NCBI RefSeq assembly: GCF_029227915.1
Contig: NC_079889.1
Location: 9,052,001 to 9,116,000, forward strand
Direction: 5' to 3'
Length of the DNA stretch: 64,000 bases
From: Hydractinia symbiolongicarpus
Taxonomy: Eukaryota > Cnidaria > Hydrozoa > Anthoathecata > Hydractiniidae
The stretch's first letter is position 1. Each line of letters opens with the position of its first letter. Below are positions 1 to 12,037 of this stretch, piece by piece. Made by a program: the position numbers and the translations under genes. The notes under the pieces are model-generated. The model searched no databases. It saw only the letters and a list, made by a program, of their open reading frames with translations, and was not told the DNA's origin.

Positions 1-843
1 ACTTCGAATCATTGGCATAAAACAATATCGAATACAGTCCAATATAACTGGATCGGAAGTAAAAAGCGTGTCTGAGTCAGCTAAATCCCGGAAAAAATGC
101 CGCCACCACCCAATACGATCCCGTTGTAACATGGCCCAAAATGACTCAATTCTCTGGTTCTGTGGCGATGTTGTTATACTGAAAGATTCCTCAGCGTTTG
201 CGCCTGAGAGTGATCTCAAGTAAACGTGAACGGGCTCGATGAGTGCATGTTCAGTTCCATCATCTGCTTTAATTGTCAAAGGAAGTCCTTTCAAATTTAA
301 AACGGCATCTAAATAGTATCCAGCGATAACTTCAGGCAGTTTATTAGTGGTCCCTACTTTAAGCCAAATTATTTTGCGTGAAAAGCCGTCAATACATCCA
401 TGAATGCTAAAACCATACGGCTTAAGCTTATCGTGGCCATCAATGTGCCAGACATAATTTGGGCCTCGAGCTCGGTATGCTCTTCGACGAAGGCGCCGTC
501 TCTTTCTCCTATTTACTCCCTGTGGATCAAAATACCTTATTGCTAGCCTAACATCATCTCGTCTGCAGATTATGTCTTTTGACGTTAAACATCTATGAAT
601 GCGACGATAGCCCAGCTCAGCTCCACTACCATCCAGTTGCTCCTTCACAGCCTGCATCACATCTGTGTGTTGATTTCTAATACTTGCCAAGGGCCTTTTT
701 CTCATACCATAAAGACGAAACCATCTTTTTAATGTCGATAAACTAATTTTATAGTTATGATGTATACGAAGGAATTCTAGTATCTCCAGGTATGTCAGTC
801 CTTGATTGAAATAAACCTTAATAGCATCCTTCACGCTTTCCAT
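1..843 (-). CDS. Integrase-core (rve/DDE) domain protein, 3' end beyond window
   Basis: An uninterrupted reading frame starts at the ATG complementary to 841-843 and stays open for 281 codons to the window edge, so the C-terminus is missing. The N-terminal ~60 residues look helix-turn-helix-like (YLEILEFLRIHHNYKIS, then TLKRWFRLYG). An Arg-rich linker follows, then an integrase-type core. The candidate DDE residues are the Asp in WHIDGHDK, the Asp pair in KADDGTEH and the Glu in NQRIESFW. Proteins of this type, single-frame and rve-like, are common in cnidarian and fish genomes and are generally considered transposon-derived. No terminal repeats could be linked to it here. The intact frame suggests a young element or a domesticated gene; the sequence does not decide which. 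The exact subfamily is inferred from memory. Confidence 0.7.
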   Translation of the reverse strand, partial: MESVKDAIKVYFNQGLTYLEILEFLRIHHNYKISLSTLKRWFRLYGMRKRPLASIRNQHTDVMQAVKEQLDGSGAELGYRRIHRCLTSKDIICRRDDVRLAIRYFDPQGVNRRKRRRLRRRAYRARGPNYVWHIDGHDKLKPYGFSIHGCIDGFSRKIIWLKVGTTNKLPEVIAGYYLDAVLNLKGLPLTIKADDGTEHALIEPVHVYLRSLSGANAEESFSITTSPQNQRIESFWAMLQRDRIGWWRHFFRDLADSDTLFTSDPVILDCIRYCFMPMIRS

Positions 844-914
844 GACGGTGTAGTGAATAAGGAGATACTAGACAACTGATTAATAACGCCAAAAGTGAGT
901 TAGAAAATTAAAAA

Positions 915-1155
915 AAATGCAAAAGTGAAAAAAGAAAATTGCAGAAGTAAAAAAAAAAATTGCAGAAGGGAAAAAATTTTTTGCAGAAGTGAAAAAAAAA
1001 ATTGCAGAAGTGAGAAAAAAAATTACAGAAGTGAAAAAAAAAATTGCAGAAGTGAAAAAAAAATTACAGAAGTGAAAAAAAAAATTGCAGAAATGAAAAA
1101 AAAATTGCAGAAGTGAAAAAAAAGTTAACAGAAGTAAAAAAATACTTTACAGAAG
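915..1155. repeat. ~20-bp A-rich minisatellite (GCAGAAGTGAAAAAAAAATT type)
   Basis: About eleven imperfect copies of a ~19-21 bp unit lie just upstream of the integrase start. Copy-to-copy variation is mostly in the length of the A run. The Lys/Glu-rich frame through it is a product of the repeat and is not considered a gene. Confidence 0.85.
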
Positions 1156-1984
1156 TGTGACCCCTCAGAGCCATCGTACCTGATATATAAAAATTCAAAA
1201 TTTATACTTTTTTTAATTAACTAGATTTTTAAAATTACATACAAGGCAAAAGTTAAATATATATATTAGTTAAAAACATTAAATTTCACTACTGGAATTT
1301 TCTGAATTTTTACAGGTGGCTTTTTTGTAGAAATCATGGCAATCGTCTAAAGAAAGACATATTATTCCAATTGGTCCAGCTAGGTGTGAACCTGTATAAC
1401 AGAATGTCACAATTTTCAAGGTCAAAGGTTCGTGCTGCTTAAAACACATAACAACAACTTTGTTTAATTAGAAATTCTATTAAAATTAATATAAGCCAAC
1501 TAAAGTAACTAAATTAGAACAGAACCAAATATAAAGCTAATATTTTTAAATAAAAAATACCATATTACACGAAAATAATTTCGAGATCTTCTTTTTAATC
1601 TAGAAATAAAACGAAGAGATGCAGTGTTCTTTTCTTATTTCTAACAAATCAACAAAATTCCATACAAGCGATATTTTAAATAGGTCAAGCTAAAAATTTC
1701 ATATAAATTAGTAAATTTGAAGTTGAATTTTGGTTTCGATAAGGGGTAAGAGATCTGAATATGAGAATGGTTATTCTAGAAACCCTCGTGCGCTACTTGG
1801 TGGAACGCTTTTTTTGTCCGGAGATATTGAAGAAATTTATGGCTGTTAAATTTCATTCTCACTTATCAAACGTAATATCATTGATGTACTTGGTAGTAAA
1901 AAAAATAAAAAAACAAGAACAAACTTTCAGACTTTCGAGCTGTCCCGTTGTTGCTGATAAAATTCGCATACCGCCTAGTGAAAA
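1156..1984. other. Intergenic, no gene seen
   Basis: AT-rich sequence with only short chance frames. The 90-codon frame at 1761-2033 runs into the MITE-like sequence that follows and has no recognisable domain. Confidence 0.5.
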
Positions 1985-2845
1985 TATTGGCCATTACTCG
2001 AAACTATTCCTAAAATTTACGAAATCCTTATAATCAGAAAAATATAATAAATTTCGTTGTGATTATCGTTAAAACTTGCAAGTCATAAAAAAACTTTATT
2101 TCATCAAGGCAAATGGTTTCGTAAAGTTTAGGCACGTGATTAACCCGATTTTCCGGTGTTTACAGATTTTATTTTTCACTCGGATTATGTTGAAAAGCGG
2201 AAAATATATTACATAACGTTTCTATCAGAAACTTTAAACAGAATGCCAACACACGTTCTAGAACTTAAGTAATTGAATTATAAGCAGATAGTTGTATTTT
2301 GGACAAATTTCTGATTCAAATTTGTCACAGAAACGTGCTGATATAAACAAAAAAATTATAGTTTCCACTTTATTTCATCGATAACGTACTATAGTATAGT
2401 ATAGTATAGTATAGTATAGTATAGTATAGTATAGTATAGTATAGTGTAGTATAGTATAGTATAGTATAGTATAATATAGTATAATATAGTATAGCATAGT
2501 ATAGTATAGTATAGTATATTATAGTATAGTATAGTATAGTATAGTATAGTATAGTATAGTATAGTATAGTATAGTATAGTATAGTATAGTATAGTATAGT
2601 ATAGTATAGTATAGTATAGTATAGTATAGTATAGTATAGTATAGTATAGTATAGTATAGTATAGTATAGTATAGTATAGTATAGTATAGTATAGTATAGT
2701 ATAGTATAGTATAGTATAGTATAGTATAGTATAGTATAGTATAGTATAGTATAGTATAGTATAGTATAGTATAGTATAGTATAGTATAGTATAGTATAGT
2801 ATGTCAAGTTTTATTCCATTCAAAGTAGTTCGAATTTGTCAGCGA
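1985..2845 (+). mobile_element. Degenerate piggyBac-type MITE copy (copy F) split by a TATAG array
   Basis: The stretch from TATTGGCCATTACTCGAAAC to the microsatellite follows, in order, the internal sequence of the intact MITE at 12,573-13,314. Shared blocks include the ATCCTTATAAT segment, the segment around a cold-start CACGTGA, and GACGTACTATAA. Matching sequence resumes on the far side of the array (TGTCAAGTTTTATTCCATT against TGCCAAGTTTGATTCAATT). Neither terminal CCCTATTCGG motif is preserved, so the limits are approximate. Confidence 0.65.
2388..2803. repeat. (TATAG)n pentanucleotide microsatellite, ~80 units
   Basis: About 410 bp of nearly pure 5-bp repeat with a few variants (TGTAG, TAATA, TAGCA) near the left end and in the first third. 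Long Tyr/Ile/Leu frames on the minus strand are artefacts of the repeat. The array starts exactly at the ACTATA of a MITE copy. Confidence 0.97.
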
Positions 2846-3319
2846 CCTACGCGATATTCGCCCATTTTTTTATTATGATAGGTTATAATACCTGAATGCA
2901 ATTCGAATGCAATTGATTGCTGGACGGTATGTGTGAAAAAAGTTTTTAACAAAAAATATTTTTCATTTTTACAACTTAGAAGTTTGTTAATTTTTAGGAA
3001 GGCGACTACTCAATTTATTATAAAGTGCTTTTCTTAAAAAACAAAAAATGTAGTTAAAGATAAATTGAATAGCCAATAGATGACTTGTAGTCCTGCACAT
3101 AATTTTAAAATGGCTTATGTCAAATTTTTTTTACACAAACAATTCATTTATGTGCTTATCTTCTTTGTAGATTCTTAAACTTGTGTCCTATAACTGAACA
3201 TGTGGTCGTATTCAAACCTGCATTTGGATTAGAAAAAAAAAATCATTTTCGGTTTCATTGTTTTGGGCATCATTTCTTATTCTAGTTTTATGTGCTAGGA
3301 AAATGTGCACATTCCAATG

Positions 3320-3387
3320 TTATCATGGATAATTGCCGGACGGACGGACGGACGGACGGACGGACGTCCGGCAATTATCCATGATAA
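3320..3387. repeat. Perfect 21-bp inverted repeat with a (CGGA)n loop
   Basis: The left arm is 3320-3340 and the right arm 3367-3387, perfectly complementary. The 26-nt spacer consists of CGGA tetranucleotide repeats, so the arms end in the same GGA that begins the loop. It looks like a hairpin-type mini-element, or a palindrome whose centre has expanded. Confidence 0.9.
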
Positions 3388-3771
3388 CCAAGTTGGTATT
3401 CTTCATGGTATTCGCTCTACTATTATATATACAGCCAAACTCTTCCTCGAATTTTCGATGATTTTTCATAACTGTTATTACAAGACCCCTGGAGTTAGCT
3501 ACAAATATATTTAAATTATTTTTAAACAGTAAATATTATACCCATTTCGGTAGATAATATGTGTTTAAAACAATGATTTGACAATATCGTGCATCGTTTG
3601 CTCGATGTTAGGCGAAAATTACACAAAGTTGCTTTGTGTGTGATACAGTTGTTACAAAATGATTTTAGACAACCTAACAACAGAACAAGCTGTCGCGATA
3701 AAAATTGGAATCAAAAGAAAATGTTGTTATTTACACTGTTGAAAAACAGTTGAGACGCTGTGATGTGTTAA

Positions 3772-4001
3772 AGGTGGATTTCCACCTAAAAACAAAACGG
3801 ATTGGAACGGAACAAGAAACGTACTTAAGTGATGCTATGATTTATCTTTGAGTTTGGATCGGGACGGAACGAAACAGAAAATCTTATTAACCAATCAGAT
3901 TCCAGAAATAACAATTGTCTGTTTCAACACCCGTTCCAATCCGTTTTTAAGTGGAAATCCGTTCCAACCCGTTCCAATCGGTTTTTAAGTGGAAATCCAC
4001 C
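3772..4001. mobile_element. TTAA-flanked MITE with AGGTGGATTTCCAC ends
   Basis: The sequence is bounded by TTAA at 3768-3771 and 4002-4005. Its ends are inverted copies of AGGTGGATTTCCACYTAAAAA, followed by GGATTGGAACGG. The right end carries the terminal motif twice (GTTTTTAAGTGGAAATCC repeated). About 230 bp, noncoding. TTAA target sites are typical of piggyBac-like transposition. Confidence 0.8.
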
Positions 4002-4329
4002 TTAAAATGAATCAAGGAACAAATAGGACACAGGAAAGTTACCGATCGTAATCCGAAAAAATCATAGTGATAAAATTTCAGACAATAATCTGAAAATGTT
4101 ATAAAAAAAGGAAAATTTACCCATCAAATGTGTCGAAATTTATACCTTACTAATGTTATTTACCTAGAGTGAAAAATAATAAACCGCAAAAGGGTTTTTC
4201 TATGAGATAGTTGTTTTAAACAAAGCGTTACCATCATACGGAAACACAAAACGTTTTTTGTCAGCATCAATACGATCGACATTGAATAAGAACGAGGTTT
4301 GGGTAAGAAATTCTTCCTCATTTGACAAT

Positions 4330-5330
4330 GTCCAGAATTGGAACCCTCATCTAAACAAGATCTAAGTTTCCTTCAATGTTATCAATCTGTATCTGTCTGT
4401 TTTAATCAAAAGGCCTATTGCTGTAATCACGAAGATCTTAACAGCAGATTACACATGCAAAAAAGAATCAGGTTATGGCTTTCTGATATTACAGCACTAA
4501 TTAATCTCTGTCTCAAATTTGCTACTTCACATGAAATTGGGGCCATATAATTGATGTTAACTGCAGCTCTTCTCCAGTACATCGAACGAGTTGCAATTCA
4601 TCATACAAATCCATTAGTAGTTCTGATTACGTTCAGAAAATATGTTGATGATGCTAAAATTCATTTTGCTAACGTTGAAACAAATTTTTACGCGTTCCTG
4701 GAATGTACAAAAGTCGAGAATACAACTAATTTCTAAGTATTACTATGATAAGAAAGAACTGAGCTTTCCTAACCTGACAATAACAAACGATGGTGAAGCA
4801 TACAAGCAAAGTATTTATAATAGATCTATCAGAAATGTACAAATAACCTGATGCGTGTGTTCAACCTAAAATCAAAGAGGGAGTGCTTAAAGGTTTTATC
4901 TCTCAAGCTTACTCGTTATGTTTGCCTCAAAACTTATCCACCGTGTTCAAGTTCCTTAAGAATATCTTGTTACGACTAGGACCACCTCCAAACAACAATT
5001 TTGAACATGCTAAAGAAAATAATGATGGCGAACAATATTCAAATGCTTCACTACCATGGATATCGGGGATAAGTAAAAAACACGAAATGCGTTCAGAAAA
5101 GTCATTGTTAAAACTACCTACAAATCAGGCAAATTGGCTGATATTCCTTGTCCAAGAAAAAAATCTATGCTACCTTTTTAATCAACACTTCGGGTGTCGT
5201 GTAAGAAGTATGTTGGTGAAGCTGGAGCAAATACAAAAACGCGAATAACACAATACTAAAAATCATTGTTAGATGATGTACGAGTGCCCAGCGTTAACCG
5301 AACATGATAACCAACCTGCAACGGTGTAAT
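4330..5330 (+). pseudogene. Decayed reverse transcriptase, possibly Penelope-like
   Basis: Three consecutive frames (4338-4550, 4551-4736, 4883-5248) together resemble the C-terminal half of a reverse transcriptase. TFRKYVDDAKIHF carries a YVDD catalytic box and is followed by a FLEC-type stretch. Further on, SLPWISGISKK resembles the segment that follows the RT in Penelope-like elements. Stops and frame changes separate the pieces, so no functional protein is encoded. LINE origin cannot be excluded: the YVDD box is clear, but the family is inferred from the order of motifs. Confidence 0.45.
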
Positions 5331-7140
5331 CGGTGATAAAACCAAAATAAGTTCGTGTGAAAGCAATATTATAGAAGGTGTGTCTAAAAAGCACTCACAA
5401 GTCGGAAAGAGCAAATGAAACTACGATCAACGTTCGCATTGAATAAGAACAGTGGGAAGCACGTCCAAGCAAACACATCGCACCTCCACCTTTAATTGAT
5501 CGGAAGACCTGATATCGACGTCAAAAAAGATTTTATTGATGTTGATATCAATAGCTGAATGGCGGCATTATTTCAACAAGTTGCAGCAAATTTCCATAAT
5601 TGCTAAGAAAAAAAAAATAGTACAGTTAAAGTTAAAAATTGATGGTTTTATGCATTGTAGATTTTTGGCACGTTGTCATGTTTTATGCGTCACGTAGAAA
5701 ACATTACAACGTTAATTCACTTATTTCTTAAATCTCTTTTAATTGGCTTGGCTTAATCACAATGGAATTTATGCTGCAAACAGAAAACTTTTTATGTTTG
5801 TGTTTTGTCGCTACCTTTTATTGAAAATCCTGCGGAAACGTCTAGATTTCTTGCATTTTAAAAATCTTTTGACACAAAAACCAAAACAAAATACAACACG
5901 TCAAAATATTCACTTTCTACTCGATATAACTCGCCAAAAAATCACCCGTCGGATTAAACACGATCAGATTCGCCACGTGACTGCCAAGAGCGGACCATTA
6001 CTTCCAATTATAAGATTTGGGGACGAGGTTGTTGAAAGACCTTGTAATTTAAACTCTTTTTCGTTTTATCGAGTTTTTTTTCCAAATGACGCATCACAAA
6101 GATAAGCATGCTAACAAAAAGAAAATAAGCTCAAAAGCTGAGGCTTTTATGTAAAATACAATCTTATCGAAACTGATATGGCTCATTCAATGACAACTTA
6201 TCGAGGAATTTCAACCGAACTGGAATATAGAATTATAAAAATATGGTCGGTAGCAGCAACTAGAGTACATCCAAGCGAACATTCTGTCGCCATTTCATCA
6301 TCTGAATAAAAAGAGCGCGTATATTGTAAGTGGTAGAGCGGGTATTATATTTCGTCACTTCTCAAAATTGCCAATTAGCCTCAACTAAACAATACACCCC
6401 ACCGACGGTAAGTTGCAAAAAGTCTATTTTTGCAACTTAAGACAAGTTAACAAACTCTAAGATTCGCTTGTTGCCTTCTGTAACAAGTTTGCGTTATGAC
6501 ACAAAGGTTTAAGAAAGGGATGAGTAGGGAACATTAGTCTTTAGAACTTTCAGGTAATTTCCACTAATAAGTCCAGGCTCACACACAAAAGCTTCGTTCC
6601 CTTTGCATTGCAATATTTCAAACAATGACAGAATTATACGTTTAAAAGGGGAAGCATAAAAACCATAGAAAATCCTGTAAATTATAAAATTACCTTTGAG
6701 GCATTGTCTTATTCTTTGCAGAAGAAGCCACCTTTTATATGTTTCTCTAAAGCTAAACATTCAATGACTGTTACTTGATTAGAATTACTATTTTTGGTAG
6801 TGACACGATAGTTATTAGTTGAGATTTTCCCCACCTAGTGCCTATGGTGATTCCATTGACAACAGAAGCTGTTAAGACGTAATTTCTTAAGATTGCTCCA
6901 TGTTTCAGAAGTTTTAAAAAGAGTCTGAGAAGGAGCTTGTGAACCACTCTAATTTATTCATACGTTATCAGCATTATATACTTCAAATGCAGTGAAAGAT
7001 AACATAGATGAATTCTATTCTTTGGTTGCCGCCCTTGTTGTTATTTCAATAGTAATCTATTGAAAATTAAAAAGTTAGTGTCAGCCTATGAAAGTGTTAG
7101 ACGTGTCAGAGAAGGGAGTGTTGTTCAGAACGGAATCGAC
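5331..7140. other. Intergenic, no recognisable gene
   Basis: A 120-codon plus-strand frame at 5743-6105 and an 83-codon minus-strand frame at 6509-6760 have no recognisable domain, signal peptide or repeat, and are not supported as genes. No RNA gene or array was seen. Confidence 0.45.
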
Positions 7141-7348
7141 ACAAACGGTTAGACGTGTTTACAGCTAGACGAAATCAAGTCAAGATTTCTTTTAACTTGT
7201 TTTTCAATTTAAGGTAAGAATATTATTTCTTTCAATGCTTTGCTTAGAAACAGTACTCTAAAAATAAAAGACGTCTGAAAAAATTATTATCATTCATTAA
7301 CTTGTTATTTCTAGACAACAACAACAACAACAGCAAACTTCATTCAAG

Positions 7349-7609
7349 ATGAAAGCAATTGTGCTAGCTCTACTAGTTATTATTTTGGCGTTAAATGACG
7401 GCATAGATGGTCAAGCAACATCATCGACAACAATGGAATCATCAACAGCATCAACAACACCAACAACACCAACAACAACAACAACAACAACAACTACAAC
7501 AACGATGAAAACAAACGGCACTGTAAATTCAGCATGGTCACCAGTTTCATCCAGATATCACGTCTTGTTCGCTTCAGCAGCAGCATATTTATTCTATCTT
7601 ACAATTTAA
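7349..7609 (+). CDS. Small secreted Thr-rich protein with GPI-type C-terminus
   Basis: 86 residues in one coding exon. A strong signal peptide (MKAIVLALLVIILALNDGIDG) leads into a Ser/Thr stretch including about eleven consecutive Thr, a potential N-glycosylation site (NGT), and a hydrophobic C-terminus ending at the stop, as in GPI-anchored mucin-like peptides. A noncoding exon probably precedes it: AAG/GTAAGA at 7213/7214 and CTAG before 7315 would define a ~100-nt 5'UTR intron, and CAACAACAA repeats lie just before the ATG. AATAAA at 7851-7856 is a plausible poly(A) signal. The stalk-plus-tail resembles the end of the pseudogene at 14.1-14.3 kb. Function unknown; a surface-coat role is only inferred. 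Confidence 0.65.
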   Translation: MKAIVLALLVIILALNDGIDGQATSSTTMESSTASTTPTTPTTTTTTTTTTTMKTNGTVNSAWSPVSSRYHVLFASAAAYLFYLTI

Positions 7610-8825
7610 TGAAAACTTTGCAATATGTTACTACACTGCACGAAATCCTCCATGCACGATAATATGTTTACTGAAAAATTTTGAATCAACAATAAGCAGT
7701 GTTTTGTTGTTGTTTTGATGAAAAAGTTATATTTTAATGCTAGACCGAGGATGGTTATTTTCAAACGAACCTTTACAGTTTTTTTGCACGATTTTTAGGG
7801 GATCTAATGATATGGTAAAATTTAAGAATTGTCTTTTACCTGTGATACAAAATAAATTCATTATACAAAAATATTGCTTTTCCCTGTTTTGAAACATGTT
7901 ATTCTAGAAATTAAAAATAAATATATTTGGTTTACTCATCTCCTTTTTTGTGAACTTTTTAAGAATTTTTAGATCTAAAACGTCTTCTTCATTGTATTTT
8001 GTATGAAGATGTAACCTTTTTGTAAATGCGTATGGAAAAAAAATATTGAACCATAATATTACTGCACTTCTTCATTTATCAACATGCAAAATAAAATGAA
8101 CATGCAACATGTTAAATTTATTTTGTTCAGACACTTGCATATAGCTTTTAATTAAATTTAAATCTCCATGATAAACATGTTTTGAGTAACCGCTATAATG
8201 GCAGCTTAGTTCATTATAATTCTCCAAGGCAGCAATTAATGTTAGTTGTAAATTAATTTGAAAATTACTACACATTAGTCTTGGTGAAGCATAAACAACC
8301 ATGAATCGGTGATGAAACAGATGTGTTTGAAATATTCTCTGATTTGTCAGGTCTGTTTTGATACTTGTTACGTTTTTCACCACAATTTTTAAAGCCATGT
8401 TTGTTTTCCTGAGGTTTCCTTCCGTACAGGTATTTTTTAGTTGGTGTTTAATAAGAATACTAATAACAAGGGGATTAAACCAAACTGATGCATTATGGTA
8501 GGTGTTATAAGGACTGCAAATCACACCCGGGAGAGGTCATGAAATAAATGAGAAATACACATTCATTTCAATTTTTGTTGGTCGATATGATTAAAAATGA
8601 AACTATGCACTGAGAAACGGTTCAAACGAACTAAAATTTTGCAAAGTAGTTCAGAAACAGGTTTTTGCATCTACAAACCTCCACATAATTAGTAAGACAA
8701 ACCACCCTCCCCCGTCTTCAGTGTTTTGGCTAGCTAGGCCCTTGGCATGACTGTTTTACAAGTTCTTATGTATTATAGCATTGACTGAAGAAGGGAGGAG
8801 GGACTTTTGTATAACTTAATCAATT

Positions 8826-9303
8826 TCGTAGAGGAAAAACTGGTTGTCTCACTTAATTATGTGGAGGAAAAACTGGTTGTCTCACTTAATTTTGTGGAGA
8901 AAAACTCGTTGTCTCACTTAATTTTGTAGAGGAAAAACTGGTTGTTTGTAGAGGAAAAACTGGTTGTCTCACTTAATTTTGTGGAGGAAAAACTGGTTGT
9001 CTCACTTAATTTTGTGGAGGAAAAGTTGGTTGTCTCACTTAATTTTGTGGAGAAAAAACTGGTTGTCTCACTTAATTTTGTGGAGGAAAAGTTGGTTGTC
9101 TCACTTAATTTTTGTGGAGGAAAACTGGTTGTCTCACTTAATTTTGTGGAGGAAAAGTTGGTTGTCTCACTTAATTTTGTGGAGGAAAACTGGTTGTCTC
9201 GCTTAATTTTGTGGAGGAAAAACTCGTTGTTTGTAGAGGAAAAACTGGTTGTCTCACTTAATTTTGTGAAGGAAAAACTGGTTGTCTGGCTTAATTTTGT
9301 GGG
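8826..9303. repeat. 33-bp minisatellite, ~15 units
   Basis: Tandem copies of a unit containing GGAAAAACTGGTTGTCTCAC and TTAATTTTGTG, with occasional deletions. The period is a multiple of three, so frames stay open on both strands; the predicted VEEKLVVSLNF and TKLSETTSFSS repeats are therefore not evidence of proteins. Confidence 0.95.
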
Positions 9304-9309
9304 AGGTTG

Positions 9310-11250
9310 AGCTAGCGTTAATTTCACTTCACTGCGCATGTTTGCACAAAAAATCGTATTCCTTCATGTTTGAAGTGCAGTTGTTACATGGAAACGTGCA
9401 TTTCGGTAGTCTAAAAAGACTAGAACGTTATAATACCCTGTCTACTTGGCCCATCACACAATAAATGTTGTAAAAAGAAACAGGTTTTTGTTTCTCCGCT
9501 GTATTTCTCCACTCTGCTACGGATAACCTACTCGATGTTCTTTCAATTTCTTTTATGACAGGTAAGAATAATACCTGAATTCCAATCAAATGTGTATAGT
9601 TAGTCCATAGAAAATCTACGGGAATTCACCGGTCGCAACAAAGTTAATAAAAATAAATCGTATTTGTTATTTGCAGCTTAAAGATTTCTTGCGTGGTTTT
9701 ACCGACCCCCTTCGACCAACAAAGAAGCAACCTGTACTATCTTTGTTTAAGGTTTGTGCTAATTTTACATGGCCTGAGTTTCCCATAGTGCATTGCGAAT
9801 TTGTAATTTTTAAAGTAGGGCATCGGTAAAAAGGTCTATTTATTTTGATTTTTTGCCACGGTGACATGATACTCGAAAAATTAAAAATTCAGACGATGGC
9901 GCTGGCCGAAAGGGTTTCGTAGATTCTTATCTCCCAAAAGTCGCCTTTCTTGCAAGTTACGCAAGTGGACCAAAATGGCCTTTTAATAACAGAAAAACAC
10001 GTTTAAAATATCTTTTTTTGTATTTTGCATGTTGTTAGAGGTTGGAAGAGATTTGAAAAAGGATGGAACAAAAAAAGTTGAGAACTCTGGTATAGGCACA
10101 GTTAAAGTAGTTGATAAGATGCTAAAAAACGGTTGTTATGAGTACTGCTACGGCCTTACCGTACAAAAGTACCCTATCTGAAACCGATATAATTAAAGAT
10201 GCTCTTCTCCGTCGCATGTAAAAAATAATTTTTCTATTATCAGTGATGTTTCCCTCTTTAATTCCGTAGTTAAGCGTATTTGAATTTAGTATTTTGAATT
10301 TGGTGCCTAATTTTTTTCTTATGAAAACCAACAATATGCCATTCCAGCAAAAAATTTTAAACTCATCAACTCATCAACCCAGTTAAGTTGTGCATTAGAT
10401 AAGAGTTCTGTTTTCTCCTATAATAACAACAGCAATAACAACATACTTGTCCAATTAACTTTTATAAGTGGAAAAAGAATGTTGTATCTGTGGAGTAACC
10501 AATCAAACAGGAGTTTCGTGAGACGCAGAGGCCTTGTTTCTAAAACCCGTTCTGCTCAAGTAGTGATATTCACCCACAATAGAATGAAATCTACCGAGCC
10601 AAGGGTTATCAGTCGGTGTTATTATAGCCAACTAGGTTACCCGTAATAAATCTGTTTTCGATTTATTTTGTCCGCCATTCTAAACTGATTATGTTATACC
10701 AGATTTTGTGGTATGTAGCCAAGTTAATGAGGCCAGGAGAAGAACGTATTTCTTCATAACTAAAGAAAACTAAATCGCGTGAATATAAGGGAAATTGTTA
10801 TTGATAGATAAATAGCACCTCCAACAATCAGATAATAATTAGTTAATAGAGCGACTGCGCCCTGTTTAAGGAGTCAATGTTAAAGTTGTGAACAAAAAAT
10901 ACCAAACGTTGGGCTGCACTAGAATATTGAATACACACGCCAGTCCAGTATAAATTTGAAATAAACATTAACCTGTGTAGACAACAGAGATAAGACGCGT
11001 GGGAACAAAACTAGTCAATTGAATGCACTCATAGAGATAAGCACTCGACTATGAAATGTTAAAGAGTAAGGTAAAGGCACCCCGAAACACTTCTCACTGG
11101 CCTACACGACTGAACTAAGCTGGAGGAACCTATGAGGATAAAAAAAGAAGTATTCGCTCAATTGTAAACTTATGAGTAACCATATTTTCGTATTAAATGC
11201 AAGAAATGAGCAAAAAGTCCAATTGAAAAAAACAGTGGGAAGTTTAGTAT
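9310..11250. other. Intergenic, nothing recognised
   Basis: AT-rich sequence with short frames only (for example 66 codons at 9667-9867, minus). No domain, RNA gene or tandem array was seen. Confidence 0.45.
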
Positions 11251-11255
11251 ATTAA

Positions 11256-11929
11256 TCCCATTCGGTCCAGGGGGGGGGGGGGGAGAATTCCGCCCCGCCC
11301 CCTTAACGGTTTTTCTTTTGTAACTTTATCTATGCCGCATGGCTATGATACTGAGATGCAACATTTATCTATTAGATGCATGCTAGCCAAATGTTTTGGT
11401 CCCCTACTTCTCACAGACTTAGAAAAAGGCTATTACTCAAAACTACCCCTAAAAATCTCTATAAAATCCTTATAGTTGAGAAAAATATAATAACTGTTGT
11501 TAAGAATATCCTTAGGACTTGAAACTTACAACATAGCTTTGTTTGATCAAGAAGAATTCTTCTGTCTTTTGTGGACAAGTGATTAATCCTGTTTCTCGAT
11601 TTTTTCGGATTTTACCTGAAAATCAGGACTTTCGGGTAATAAAAACTCGCACTAGAACTAAAATATATGTAAAAAACTGGAAAATATTTTATATTTCTGA
11701 AACTAAAGTAATTGAATTTTAAGTAGATAGCGGTGTTTTGGACAAATTTCAAGCTTTCAATGACGTCACAGAAAAAGTGCTAGCAAAAACTTATAGCTGC
11801 CATTTTGTTCTTTTTTTGAAGTACTATAAGTGTGCCAAGTTTAATTCAATCTACACAAGCCTCTGAAAAGTTATTGGCCACCCCCTACCCTCGGTCATAA
11901 TATGTTCGAAAACCCAGGACCAAATAGGG
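11256..11929 (+). mobile_element. piggyBac-type MITE, copy B
   Basis: It begins TCCCATTCGGTCC after TTAA (11,252-11,255) and ends GGACCAAATAGGG followed by TTGA, a degenerate target site. The interior is colinear with copy A at 12,573-13,314, including the G-run followed by a C-rich block at the left end and the GTACTATAAGTGTGCCAAGT block near the right end. Noncoding. Confidence 0.85.
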
Positions 11930-12037
11930 TTGAAACCTTTTTATAAAACAAAGGCATGTAAGTTGAAGTAAAATTTTTGACATTATTTATATTTCACTAC
12001 AGATAGTTATAACTTTCTAGACATATTCTTACATATT

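Noticed and set aside
2370-2823. Two ~145-codon Tyr/Leu/Ile repeat frames on the minus strand
   Set aside because: They are translations of the TATAG microsatellite, which is open in several frames; no gene structure surrounds them.
5743-6105. 120-codon plus-strand frame
   Set aside because: No domain, signal peptide or repeat, and length within chance expectation; kept only as an unassigned stretch.
8914-9339. Repeat-protein frames on both strands
   Set aside because: A 33-bp noncoding minisatellite keeps frames open by period alone; units have indels and there is no start or splice context.
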